Source: Mermis nigrescens
Taxonomy: Eukaryota > Nematoda > Enoplea > Mermithida > Mermithidae
DNA length: 64,000 bases
Reading direction: 5' to 3'
Assembly (NCBI GenBank): GCA_036768485.1
Contig: JAVLUZ010000154.1
Coordinates: 1,689,308 to 1,753,307, forward strand
The first letter of the stretch is position 1; each line of letters opens with the position of its first letter. Shown here in pieces: positions 46,041 through 56,475 of this stretch. The position numbers were made by a program, and so were the translations under genes. The notes beneath the pieces are model-generated. The model was not told the origin of the DNA and did no database searches. It saw only the letters and a list, made by a program, of their open reading frames with translations.

Positions 46041-47710
46041 ATTCTTCCGCTTCATCGGATGCTACGAAGTGCATACATACGCCTTTACAATATGACTACC
46101 TTAATACATAGGTCCTGCTACACGAATGCCGAAATACTAAATATTAACCGAGAAATGAAAGAAAAAAGTAAATAATCCCCGATTGAGTGATTAATTTAAA
46201 AATGTAGTTCAACGTCTAAAAAGACATACCGTCATTTTTGCTCCAAGAATCTATAACTTCTACAATTTGCAACGAAATAAACGAAATTAAGGAGCGAAAC
46301 AACGAAGCCAGCAGAACAAACCAGACCTGGAAAAAAGTACAGTAATTAGCTTAGTGAGCATTTAGAAAATGATGCATAAAGACAAACTTCCTAATATATT
46401 AAATGACCGCATCTTCATGTCCATTTTCTGTTGTGCTGTGCATGTGTTGGTTTCGACGCTGCAGGAGAGGAATAATTTCTAACAAGCAAAGTGCCATGTT
46501 ACAAAGCAATAGTTTACAAATGTATATGTAGTCAATTTTTAAGCTACATGTAGTCTGTTCCAAAATTCTTTGGACTTTTTACAGTAAGGTGATTCGAAAG
46601 CATCAGCAATTCAACAAATCGGCAAAGAGCAGATATTAAGTTCCGCCTCTCGCATCAATGAGCTATGTAACATTTTAAACCTCACCGCCGCTTCCCTAAG
46701 TGATCTATCGATATTACGAGTATTTTCGCAGTGAGAATCACGGAGTTTCACTCCGCCGCGTGTTCTGGGTATTCTTCATGCGCGAGGCTGCCGGTTACGG
46801 TCTCGCAGCTCTTATATAAGAGTAAAACTGACGTTGCAGTAGATAAAAGCTAAGCGGATGAAAATGCCTCGAGCCGATTGGCTGAATTTTTTTGCTTTCG
46901 AATCACTTTACATATTTACGGTAAAAAACGCCCTAAGCATTTTGAAACAGACTACAGTGTTTGAAAACGACCGGAAATTAAAAGTGTTTATTAGCTTATT
47001 TTGTACTGTAACTAACTGCTCGACAAACGACTCGAGTCATTTCCGTACTCCGTCGAGCAAAGAGAAATTCGGTATCGCAGTAATACGACTTTTGCTTATC
47101 GCGCGATTTCACGCACTGCCGACCATTGTACAGTGATATTCTAACACTATATTGAGTTGAGGAGAAGTTTGCAATTGTTAGGCAGCAGCACTGCATTAAA
47201 AGTTTAAACCACTTTTGTAGCCTGATTTATGCGGATTAAATTGAAGAGAAAACCGCAAATTTATAGTCTGTTTCACATTAAATGAATTTTCATCGACAGT
47301 TGGCCGAGGTTTACGATAATTATATATCAGATCCATGCTATAATCGCAATCTGTCAGCTTACTGTCGGAGATAGTTTCAAAGATTTATGACCGAACTTGT
47401 GTGAAACAGACTATAAATGAAACAGGCTATGTTAAAAAATAGATTACAGGTAATACCTGTTCATTTCAGGTAAGCTTTTTTGGTAGTTTTGCCTGAGCCA
47501 AGGAAATTTTGTCGTTAAACGTGATCAATTATCGTGCAGTTGCTCGGAAACCGGAGGATACAACTGCAAAGACGAACGTCCGTCGAGAAATCGAGTGCCG
47601 GTTATATGGGCATTCAGTATTCGAAGCCGAGTAAGCTCAAGCACCGGGTTAAAAACGCTATAAATAGAACAAGGTAAGCCGGGACCAGACACACTTCACT
47701 ACAGTCATTT
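46041..47710. other. Less AT-rich stretch with two TATA-box-like sites
   Basis: No recognised gene. TATATAAG at 46813-46820 and TATAAATA at 47659-47666 each lie in a locally GC-richer stretch with an initiator-like motif about 25-35 bases downstream on the plus strand. A 92-codon frame (46858-47136) follows the first but has no family signature. Fragments of the TATAGTC MITE family (AAACAGACTA-type motifs) lie at about 46945 and 47250-47430. Confidence 0.35.
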
Positions 47711-47898
47711 GCCCACGTAGGCGTAAGGGGTATGCATCCCCCAGAATTCAATTTTTCTCGCAATCTTTTTGATGCCAACGGAGAGTGCCCGATGACAAAC
47801 GCTGAAAAATTGTGTTTTTCGCCATACCACCATTTTTAAGACCATTTTTTTACCTTAGAAAAATTGCACCCCCACCATTTTGGTGCTGCCCACCTAGG
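47711..47898 (-). mobile_element. hAT-type MITE, family A, inverted
   Basis: Starts TTGCCCACGTAGGCG and ends GTGCTGCCCACCTAGG, with the family body in reverse (GCCATACCACCATTTTT). TSD not clear. Confidence 0.75.
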
Positions 47899-48485
47899 GT
47901 CATACGACGATCAAACAGATGATCACGCACCATTTATTCAGAAACTAAATCATAAATAATCTGCGCTAATCTAGGCATTAGAAACGTGTAAACCGCACAG
48001 GAGTCTACAGAAAACGAAATACACGGATAAACGTACATACATAACGCCGAAAAGGGACGTTTTGGCGCCACACTCTTTGCACAAATTATTATTTACATTT
48101 CGTTTATGAAGATAAAGTATAATACAGATTCTGAAAGCCCATTCAATCCTCTACGTGATGGTATGAATTACTTTTAGGATATCTCCGAATTTAGTGAGAT
48201 AATTAAATGCATCTAAAAATACACTGGATTTTCTACAGTTTTTTCAGTCGAACACAAGCAAATACTCATCGAATCGAAAACAACAATATGCTATTTTGTA
48301 GCTTGTAGAACCTGCTTTCTGAATATATAATCTATTTAACAATTGCTTCAAAACTAATTCAATTAGAATAAGTTATAAGTTCCTGGCGCCGAACACGTCG
48401 TAGACCCTACATATATTTAACGCATATCGGCAACAATCAGCTTACAAAAATATCTAATTACATTAAATAAATCGGTGAAAAGGAA

Positions 48486-48567
48486 TCACGATTTCACAAC
48501 TTTCTGAGTAGGCTTGGACTTTTCGGCCGATTCCGCCTCTTTTTCCAGCTGTCGACCCAAATATTCC
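48486..48567 (-). CDS. VhaSFD: V-ATPase subunit H (SFD), last exon
   Basis: Acceptor TTTATTGCCCAG before 48567 and stop TGA at 48488-48486. It encodes EYLGRQLEKEAESAEK and a Lys/Ser-rich tail ending VVKS. W-EYLG-x-QLEKE is the conserved C-terminus of subunit H. The first G completes the Trp codon split with the upstream exon (TG|G). Subunit H is a cytosolic V1 subunit needed for ATPase activity and for silencing free V1. The tail after EKE varies among species. Confidence 0.93.
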
Positions 48568-49014
48568 CTGGGCAATAAATTCGATTAATGAGATACGTAA
48601 ACATCCAAATAAAACACAGAAGAAACTGATCAAATGTAGCAGTTCACAGTGTAAAGAATAAAATATTTAGATCATGTCCTCATTTTAAATCAAATTATAC
48701 CGTATGTATAGTTCCCACGAGGAAATTTCCTCCTATACTGAAAAACATGATTGGACTGCTAATTCTTTACTGTAAACTGAGAAAAGACATCTGGTCCCTC
48801 TAAATACTTCAATAAAAAGTATAATATGCAGCCATTTTGCACAAAAAACTACAGTATCACACTGAAGTAAGTTATAAAATATCTTGACAAGATCTTTTAA
48901 AGTTTAGCCACATTTTTTAACGACTCCCTCACAAAATAGGATACATAACATTCATTTATAGTAACAAAACAGTGGTGTAAAAATTAATAAAACAATGAAA
49001 TGGTGTAAACCTAC

Positions 49015-49128
49015 CAATTATGGACCATGATTTTTTGCACAGCCAACAGAGCGTGATAACGTACGTTGGGATCTTCGTGCGTGAGGAGTCGCATCACGAG
49101 CTGTTTACCATTCAGCTGCTCGATTACA
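49015..49128 (-). CDS. VhaSFD: V-ATPase subunit H (SFD), C-terminal exon
   Basis: Acceptor TCATTTTAG before 49128 and donor AATTG|GTAGG at 49015/49014. It encodes [20 protein letters not shown] then [18 protein letters not shown], a highly conserved HEAT-like segment of the subunit H C-terminal domain. The first base (T) completes a codon begun either in the 53832-53933 exon or in the 52464-52493 cassette exon. Confidence 0.97.
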
Positions 49129-49468
49129 CTAAAATGAAAAATTCAAATAATAAATAAAAAGTAATAAAACTAATAAGAAGCAAGCGATTCGACGGTGACG
49201 AAAAATGTCTTAAAATTTGGTCAGATTGGTACAACAATGACATTTTGACGTCCTTCACGTATCAAGTCCGTTACGTTTCTACATATACAAAGATATCCCC
49301 AGATTTAGTCGTCCCCCAGGGCCCCAACCCACCAAGTTAGAAATTTCGCTCTTCTACTACTTTGATGAAATATGGCTTCTTAGCGCCAGTATTATGCATT
49401 ATTACCATTTCTGTGCCCAACAATTGAAGTCATTTAACCTCCCCTCTGAAAATAGCCTGAGCCGGGAC

Positions 49469-49839
49469 TATACATGCACAGCGTGGGAATTCTGGGAAGC
49501 GGTGAAATTATAACGTGCCTGTTTTGGGTCCACAAATGGTATGTACGCGTCAAAAAGCATCGTTTTTTCAGCGATTCTGACGATCATCTATCTTTATAGA
49601 GCATGAAAACATAAAAAAATGTCGAAAAAAATCAAAAAAGTCGGACATGAGGGTAATGGAATGGCGCGAAGCGCCTAAACTTTGGCATTTTTGAGCAAAT
49701 AGATAGCTAAAAACGCCTAAAAACCATATTTTCTACAAATTTTAAGAAAATTTCTGGGAACTTCCAAAAAATCGCCAATTCTAGGGGAAGGGTTAAAAAA
49801 TTTTTGCGGGGTTGAAACCCCCACCCCTAATCATGCATG
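49469..49839 (+). mobile_element. hAT-type element, family C, perfect TSD
   Basis: Starts TATACATGCACAGCGTGGG and ends CCTAATCATGCATG, flanked by a perfect GCCGGGAC repeat (49461-49468 and 49840-49847). Carries GGCGCGAAGCGCC at 49663-49675. In a V-ATPase subunit H intron. Confidence 0.88.
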
Positions 49840-50331
49840 GCCGGGACCCCACCCGAAATTTCGAAGCGTTACAGTTATTGTATAATGTCATATAACCCGT
49901 TTCTTTTCTATAACAGTAAGTCACAAAATATGAGTCAAAAACGTGAATGAAATTAGGGCGCATTAAGTTTGCATCATCATCGAAATTATTGGATGACACG
50001 GGTTCGCTCATATGTACAAAATATGCATAAGAAATGGGAAGACTTTAGAACTGTTTCTGAAGTCCGTAGTCGAGGCGTGGAAAAAATAAGCTTTTTTCAA
50101 TGTTCGGCCGAAAAAGGAAAATTTTGTTTCTAATATACGAAACTGTAAAATCACTGGCTTCTGCTTTCCTATCAATACAGGTGAATAATGTGCTCAAATA
50201 TTCAGGTCCCTCTCTGTCGATATTAATTAACCTAACGCGAGACGACCGATTAAATTACACCGCACTTTACATCTCTATAACTTTACATTTCGCCTACCAA
50301 CATACATGCACAGTAGGATAATCTGAGCATT

Positions 50332-51385
50332 GCACCGGCGCCATGTTCTAGCACCGGCACCGGGCCGGTGCTAGGCTGGTACCGGCTGCTGGATGCTGGA
50401 TGCTAGATAGATAGAGAAAAATTAGGTAAAAAGAATAATGGAAGCTCATTTCATCACCAATTTAATGAATAAAGGCGCAAAAAGGTAGCATTTTGTTAAT
50501 AAAACTTCTGATTAGCATAGTGAAACATTTTGACTGAACTTCAGAACAAGTCTTCAAGTTCTGAAAATGAATTATTCATTTAACGAAACACATCTTATTG
50601 AAAACATCATTAACAGCAAGAAGCGTGGACACTAATAAAGTAAATTAAAATTAAAAACATCGACATATAGAGCGGAAAGTTCATATAATTCTACCATCTG
50701 TACACAAGAAGGATGAGTACTGCAGAGTAGTTTTCAACTTAATTTCATCAAATCCATTTTTATTTTTCCATTTCGTGAGCAGAAGACCGTCAAAACGCAG
50801 CTAGAATTTTAAAATAGTTTTTATGCAAAACTTTTTCCTGCAAATTATTCAGAAAAAGCTTGTTAAAACTTCGTAAATGAACTTCTATGTAAGTCTTTGC
50901 ATTACTAATATATCCCATGTTTATAGTCAGAGGCTTTTGAAAATGTGAAATGATAAACTCAAATAATTTAACCTCAAAAAGTTTTTGTGGCTATTTACAT
51001 GTTTGTTTCTACTAGTTGAATATTTAACTAATGCACTAAAACCAAATTTCGACTAAAGAATCAACTACTGCACAAGCCAATCTTGATTGCGCTACACTTA
51101 AACTTATAATACACTATTCTAACTTTTTATTTTTCTTCGAATTTCAATTTTATTACAATTTTTTCTTTGTGTAATGCTTAAGTGAGAAAATTAATATGTA
51201 TTCATAAATTAAAATAATGAAGTCGTTAACTAGCTTAAATGAAATTTTGCCCTTAATATGTATATCCGGTGAAAAATAGGTAAAATTCAACCTCTTTTGA
51301 AGAAGCATTAGTACACTATATAATATCGCTAATCGTAGCACGGATCGGCACCGGCGCCGGTACAGGGGTACCCGAAGCACTTGCA
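50332..51385. mobile_element. Possible element with CACCGG arrays
   Basis: CACCGGCGCC, GCACCGGCACCGGGCCGG and GGTACCGG cluster at 50332-50400, and GGCACCGGCGCCGGTAC recurs at about 51343-51366. The intervening kilobase is AT-rich without coding. The layout resembles the CCGAGG and GACCCC elements, but no convincing inverted ends or TSD were found. Confidence 0.35.
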
Positions 51386-51396
51386 CTGACATCACT

Positions 51397-51760
51397 AATG
51401 CACAGCATGAGAATTCTGGGGAAATATCAAGAGCCTTTTTTGGTCCGAAATTAAGAGTACGCATCAAAAACATCGTTTTCCAGTGTTTCTGATGATGCTT
51501 CATCTTTATAGAGCATAAGAATTGGAAAAATTTCGAGAAAAATAAAAAGTCGGAACAAATTGAGCAAAATATAGTCAAAACATGAGTATAATGGCGCGAA
51601 GCGACGAAAATTTGGCACTTTTGAGCAATAGATAGCTAAAACGCTTAAAAAAGCATCTTTTCTACAAATTTATAGAAACTTTCAAGAAATCGTTATTTCT
51701 AGGGGGGAGTGAAAAATTTTTGCGAGGGGGGAAAATTTGCAGAAAATTTAAAAATTTCGC
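51397..51760 (+). mobile_element. hAT-type element, family C, degenerate
   Basis: Starts near ATGCACAGCATGAGAATTC and holds TGATGATGCTTCATCTTTATAG and GGCGCGAAGCGAC. The ends are eroded and there is no TSD. It is followed directly by another family C copy. Confidence 0.65.
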
Positions 51761-51855
51761 AGAAGGACAACATTTACCAAAATTTACATTATATTTTGAC
51801 GCATTCGCTACACTTTGATAATCAATTGTTTTTACACTCTTAAGAAAGTTAGCGG

Positions 51856-52230
51856 CATACATACAAAACATGGAAATTCAGGGTGTAAAACCTAAAGTTT
51901 TTTGGCACTAAAATGCTGAGTACGAGTCAAAAACACTCTTTTGGCATTTTGATGATGCTTTGTATTTATAGAGCATAAAAACATGGAAAAATCCGGAAAA
52001 ATTAAAGAAAGTCGAATAAATCAGACAAAATATGGCAAAACATGAGTAGGTACATGGCGCGAAGCGCCGAAAAATTTGATACTCTTAAGCAAATAGCTGC
52101 TAAAAACGCAAAAAAGTACCTTTCTTGCGAATTTTTACGAAATTTTTCGAAACTTTCGAAAATCATCGAATTCCGGAAGGTGGGCGAAAAATTGCTGCAC
52201 GGAATGGAAATTTCCAAGATCACACGTATG
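51856..52230 (+). mobile_element. hAT-type element, family C
   Basis: Starts CATACATACAAAACATGG and ends CAAGATCACACGTATG, flanked by GTTAGCGG and GTTGGCAG (6/8). Carries GGCGCGAAGCGCC at 52056-52068. Lies about 230 bases from the candidate cassette exon. Confidence 0.78.
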
Positions 52231-52463
52231 GTTGGCAGGAACTAGTAATATGTCAATTAATTAATTAATTGATTAATTAATTTAATTAATTATCGAAAGA
52301 ATCGGAGCGGATTTAGTCCACCATGTATAAAATAATAATACAAACTTTCGTTCTCTGATACAAAGAGCAAGAAGTACATTAAATTAAATTTATACCAGAA
52401 AACTGAAATAAAATCTAATTCGCACCAACTAAATTAGCCAAGGAAAGTAGGATTTCTACTTAC

Positions 52464-52493
52464 GATATAAATTCGACAATTTCATACGGCATG
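52464..52493 (-). CDS. VhaSFD: Candidate 30-nt cassette exon of V-ATPase subunit H
   Basis: A 30-base stretch between the acceptor ACTCCTTTTTGCAAG and the strong donor GTAAGTAG. Its phase fits both neighbours: C completes the split Thr codon of the 53832-53933 exon, nine codons follow, and TC is completed by the T that opens the 49015-49128 exon. Inclusion would add about ten residues (MPYEIVEFIS) after YPRGKT in a conserved C-terminal segment. The neighbouring exons also join to each other in phase without it, so it would be optional. Known subunit H proteins lack an insertion here as far as I recall. It may be a real alternative exon or a chance match. Confidence 0.5.
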
Positions 52494-52533
52494 CTTGCAA
52501 AAAGGAGTGAAAACAGTGAGCAGCATCGAAATT

Positions 52534-52711
52534 CAGGGGCGGATTTCAAGGCAAATGGTCGTTCGTCAATCGGCCCAAAATAACGCAAAATTATGATTTT
52601 TCAGCGATTCTTCTGGGTTGAAAACGGCTAATTTTGCCGCCCAAGTCGGGGTTCCGCCCCCACCCCTTAGGGGTACCGCCCCCATTAGGAAAATCCTGGA
52701 TCTGCCACTGG
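52534..52711. mobile_element. hAT-type MITE, family F (CAGGGGCGGATT)
   Basis: Starts CAGGGGCGGATTTCAAGG and ends ATCCTGGATCTGCCACTG, matching the intact member at 61709. No TSD visible. Confidence 0.65.
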
Positions 52712-53137
52712 CGTCAAGCAGAAATAAAGTTAAATGCAAAAGCAAACAACAAATGGAATATCGAACAAAATAAACACACGCTTGAACATTAAATAAATGA
52801 ATCGGTTAAGAAATAAGTTATTGAAAAATACACAAATAAAAAGATAATGAATATAAAAATAATTAAAAAATGGAATTGCACGTACAAATAAATCCTTCTA
52901 TTTGCAATACTAAAACCATGTACACAAATATAAAATATGAATATTAATAAGATAATATAAATATACTACATAAATACCTAAAAGTAAGTTACAATCAATA
53001 ATCTAATCACCGATTCTTTGGTTTAATTTAATATTCGTATTTTAATTATCGTACAGGCGGTTTTTTAAAATTATTTTTTCAAATATTTTCATGTATGCCC
53101 AAGACGACGATTCTAAAAATATTTAGAGGAAATTAAA

Positions 53138-53568
53138 GATCTAGTATACAATTTACATAGCGTTTTTAGCCGATCCATTTAGCTACAGTAACCAAACTTT
53201 ACAAGGAGATAGCTGTAAGCCTATTGTATTAATCTGGCAAAATTGATTGACTTACGGTGTAAACTTACTGCTTTACACTCACATTTTACAACGTACTAAC
53301 GGCATCTGAAAATTGTAAACGATTCGGTGGGTTTCAAACAAAGCACTTTTTTGTAACTCAGTCAACATCCTACATTAAAAAAAGTAAGTTTAAAGCAAAG
53401 TAAAGTAGGTCTTCTTAAAATTTTGTTTAAAGCAGTAAGTTTACACCGTAAGTTAATCAATTTTGCCAGATTAGTACAATAGGCTTATAGCTATCTCCTT
53501 GTAAAGTTTGGTTACTGTAGCTTATATGAATCGGATAAAAACGCTGGGGGTAAATTGTATACTAGATC
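53138..53568. repeat. Foldback element with arms of about 140 bp beside the cassette exon
   Basis: The left arm begins GATCTAGTATACAATTTACA and includes AAGGAGATAGCTGTAAGCC. The right arm is its near-perfect inverse, ending TGTATACTAGATC. The loop is about 150 bases. It lies in the V-ATPase subunit H intron between the 53832-53933 exon and the cassette exon, where a pre-mRNA hairpin could affect splicing. Confidence 0.85.
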
Positions 53569-53589
53569 CGAAATTAAATAATTTGGTAC

Positions 53590-53807
53590 CACACCTGGGC
53601 CTGGGGGAGGGTATGGGGTATGCAACTCCAGGATTCAATTTTTTAAATTTTTTTGTTTTTTTCTGCAATTTTTTTGATGCCAATAGATAGTGCTCGATGA
53701 GAAGCGTTAAAAAATGATAATTTTTCGCCATACCACCATTTTTGGTGCAATTTTTTGATCTTTGAAAAATCTTGCACCTCCCATAATTTCGGTGCCGCCC
53801 ACCTATG
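53590..53807 (-). mobile_element. hAT-type MITE, family A, inverted
   Basis: Starts CACACCTGGGCCTGGGGG and ends TGCCGCCCACCTATG, flanked by TTTGGTAC and CTTGGTGC (6/8). Its edge lies about 24 bases from the exon border at 53832. Confidence 0.8.
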
Positions 53808-53831
53808 CTTGGTGCGATTTAAAGAATTTAC

Positions 53832-53933
53832 GTTTTGCCTCTGGGATAATGTCGAACATATTCACCGATATCATGCGCGGCGACGCATAAAATTAAGGGA
53901 TCGCTGGCGATATCCAAAAGTCTTATCAGTATT
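53832..53933 (-). CDS. VhaSFD: V-ATPase subunit H (SFD), internal exon
   Basis: Acceptor TTCTCGATTCAG before 53933 and donor AAAAC|GTAAAT at 53832/53831. It encodes [19 protein letters not shown], then [14 protein letters not shown], the best-known conserved block of the subunit H C-terminal domain. Phase joins LLK|I to the upstream exon and leaves AC of a Thr codon for the downstream exon. Confidence 0.97.
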
Positions 53934-54110
53934 CTGAATCGAGAACGATAATTAATGCAAAATAATAAAATTTAATGAAGTATAAATACATTACGAAAAA
54001 ATAATAAAATTCTAAAGCTCAATTAGACATTATAGTAGAGAATAAAAGTAAACATTAGCCTAAGAAAATCGCGCTTATAAAACGGACATGTATCGATTTC
54101 CAAGCCCAAT

Positions 54111-54311
54111 CAGGGTTGCCAAGAGCTCTTGTCAAAAAAAACCCCAATTTTTACCCCAAACTGCCCGAAAAAACCCCCAACCAACGGTTAAGCATAGGCG
54201 CGAAAAAAACCTCAATCGCTAGAAAAATGGCTCCAACATCCTAAAAAACTCTCAAAACGGGTGGAAAAACCTCCAAAACGAGTGGAAAAACCCCTCAACT
54301 TGGCAACCCTG
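54111..54311. mobile_element. 201-bp hAT-type MITE with CAGGGTTGCCAAG ends, perfect TSD
   Basis: The ends CAGGGTTGCCAAG and CTTGGCAACCCTG are exact inverses, flanked by a perfect 8-bp TSD, AGCCCAAT (54103-54110 and 54312-54319). The body consists of AAAACCCC-type runs. Lies in a V-ATPase subunit H intron. Confidence 0.93.
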
Positions 54312-54319
54312 AGCCCAAT

Positions 54320-55888
54320 TCATTACGACCAAGAAATCGATTTCAAAACCACATTTTTGTTACAGTTCCGTTACTAGATTTTTAGCCAAATTTGAGATTT
54401 TTTAAAGGTTTTCTGATATACAAATAAGATGTCATTTCATGTGAGAATAACGATGCCAAAAAGTGATACGTAAAAGATTTGCGAAATTTTTCGACCTATC
54501 CAAGAATTTAATAGTTCAAAAAGCTTGAATTTTGAAAAAAAATTTTAACCTAGTTTTTACGTATTTTTTTCGTCTTTGACTAAAAAAATAGAAAGCAGCC
54601 CCATTCCAGCCAAAGTTAGCCGTTCGTTAAGTCACTTTTGCTTTTTATTCTTCATATTGTTTTTTTATATCTTTATGGCTGTTCTACCTCCATTTTACGC
54701 AAAAACTTGCTTTTCAAGCCAAATTTACGTGCACTGTGCCATTTTTGACCAAAATAAGGTTAAAATCAATGCGGGTTATATTTCAACGCGCGTAGAATGA
54801 GGAAAAATTCAAGGTTTCGGTTTTTTTTTGCAAATTATCCGATATTTTCGAAAACCCATAAGTAAAACTGAAAAAAGCTGATCGTGTAACAAAAGTCTGA
54901 AAAGCGAACCTGAATTTCTGATTAAAAATACTGGCACAAAGTGAAATTATGTGAATATTGAAATTAGATGTATTATCCGACTACGACAAATTTAAAATCA
55001 GGAAAATTCTGGAAAAAAGCATAATTTTCGAAAAGAACTTCAAAATTAGGACAAAAAGGCAAAAATACAAATAAAATAATAATAAGTCGACTAGTGATCT
55101 AGCAATCCTGTAATTATGCAATTACAGTAGTAAATTACAGTAACCTTGCCATGATTTATTCATAGGTGATTATAAAATACCCTATCAATCTAAGTATTAA
55201 TGTAAAGACTACTGAGAAATCAAAGAAATTGAAAGGCAGCTTTTTTCTTTGGAAAATAAACGACATAATCTACTGTTTAATTCAATTTTAACCCGCCTTG
55301 ATGCAGTTTAAGTCTTAATTTATCGCAGCAAAGAAATTCTGGGGGAGAAGGACGGGGGATTTGATTCGGAAAATTTTTCTTCAGTGCCTTTATTGAGCTC
55401 GAAAGCGGTGTATAAGCGTGAAAAACATCATTTTTTGGCATTCCGAACGATGCTCAATCTTTCTGAAACGTAACAACAACGTAAATCACGAAACATATGG
55501 ATAAAATGAACAAAATGTAGCCAAAAAATGAGTGATACGACATGAGAAGAATATATAAAAAATCTCTGGGGGTCTAAAAAACCCTCAAAACCCATTCACC
55601 CATATATATATACGTAAAAGGGGGATAGGAAATCTACCGACCCAAAGTCGGACGTCCCCCCATTCCCCAAAAGCCAGGAAAATTTTTGACCCGCCCCCGA
55701 TTTTTGGGAAAAAATCGAATTTTTCGGCCGGTTTTAGGCGTTTTTGGCCGAAAATTGGAGGTCATCCACCCCATAAAAATCGCCCCCAGATCATGTATTG
55801 TTTAAACTGCTTCCCACAGTTCTTATTAGAGCTGTTGACATGCGTATTGCCAAAAGAATACAAATTTGAATGCAAAATACGGCCCCAC
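54320..55888. other. V-ATPase subunit H intron sequence
   Basis: AT-rich. Degenerate traces of family C (GAAATTCTGGGGGAG, about 55335) and family D (CGACCCAAAGTCGGACG, about 55640) occur. No exon recognised. Confidence 0.5.
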
Positions 55889-56108
55889 CATACCTGGGCG
55901 TTGGGACCAAAATAAGCCCCTCCAGAATTTCAATTTTAAATTTTTTTTGTTTTTTTCGCAATTTTTTAATGCCATGGATAGCGCTCGATGAGAAACGCTG
56001 AAAAATGGTGGTTTTTTCGCCATACCACTATTTTTAAGGCAATTTTTCGACCTTTGAAAAAATCTCGCACACCCCCTCCCAGCAGAAGTTTGGTGCCACC
56101 CACCTATG
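55889..56108 (-). mobile_element. hAT-type MITE, family A, inverted
   Basis: Starts CATACCTGGGCGTTGGG and ends TGCCACCCACCTATG, flanked by GGCCCCAC and GGCCCCAG (7/8 TSD). Confidence 0.87.
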
Positions 56109-56349
56109 GGCCCCAGAGCGTTATGGTGTACTGCGGCTCTTAATTCTTCTTTATCAACCGTTCAGCCGATAGACGTGCGGATTGGCTCACTTTACACCTT
56201 TTATACATTTAATTTAAGAATAATACGATCATCGGAAATAAATAATATGGAGCTTACCGCATATTTAATTAAATAGCATTTAATAATAAATAATTATTTT
56301 TTTGTAATATAATTATTTTATTTTTAATTTTTCTTATTTTTAAACTAAC

Positions 56350-56475
56350 TTCAGGAGCTCGAAATTTTTTTCGTTGAATCGAAGAACGTTCTCTTTCCAG
56401 AACTTCTCCGATTTATGCACCGGATTCCACTGCAACCAACCCGATTTTACTTCCGTCACGTATTCGTCGAACGAA
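56350..56475 (-). CDS. VhaSFD: V-ATPase subunit H (SFD), internal exon
   Basis: Acceptor ACATTATTTGAG before 56475 and donor CTGAA|GTTAGT at 56350/56349. It encodes [29 protein letters not shown] and KNFELLK, the linker and start of the C-terminal domain of subunit H. Phases match both neighbours (AG|T Ser upstream, AA|A Lys downstream). Confidence 0.97.
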
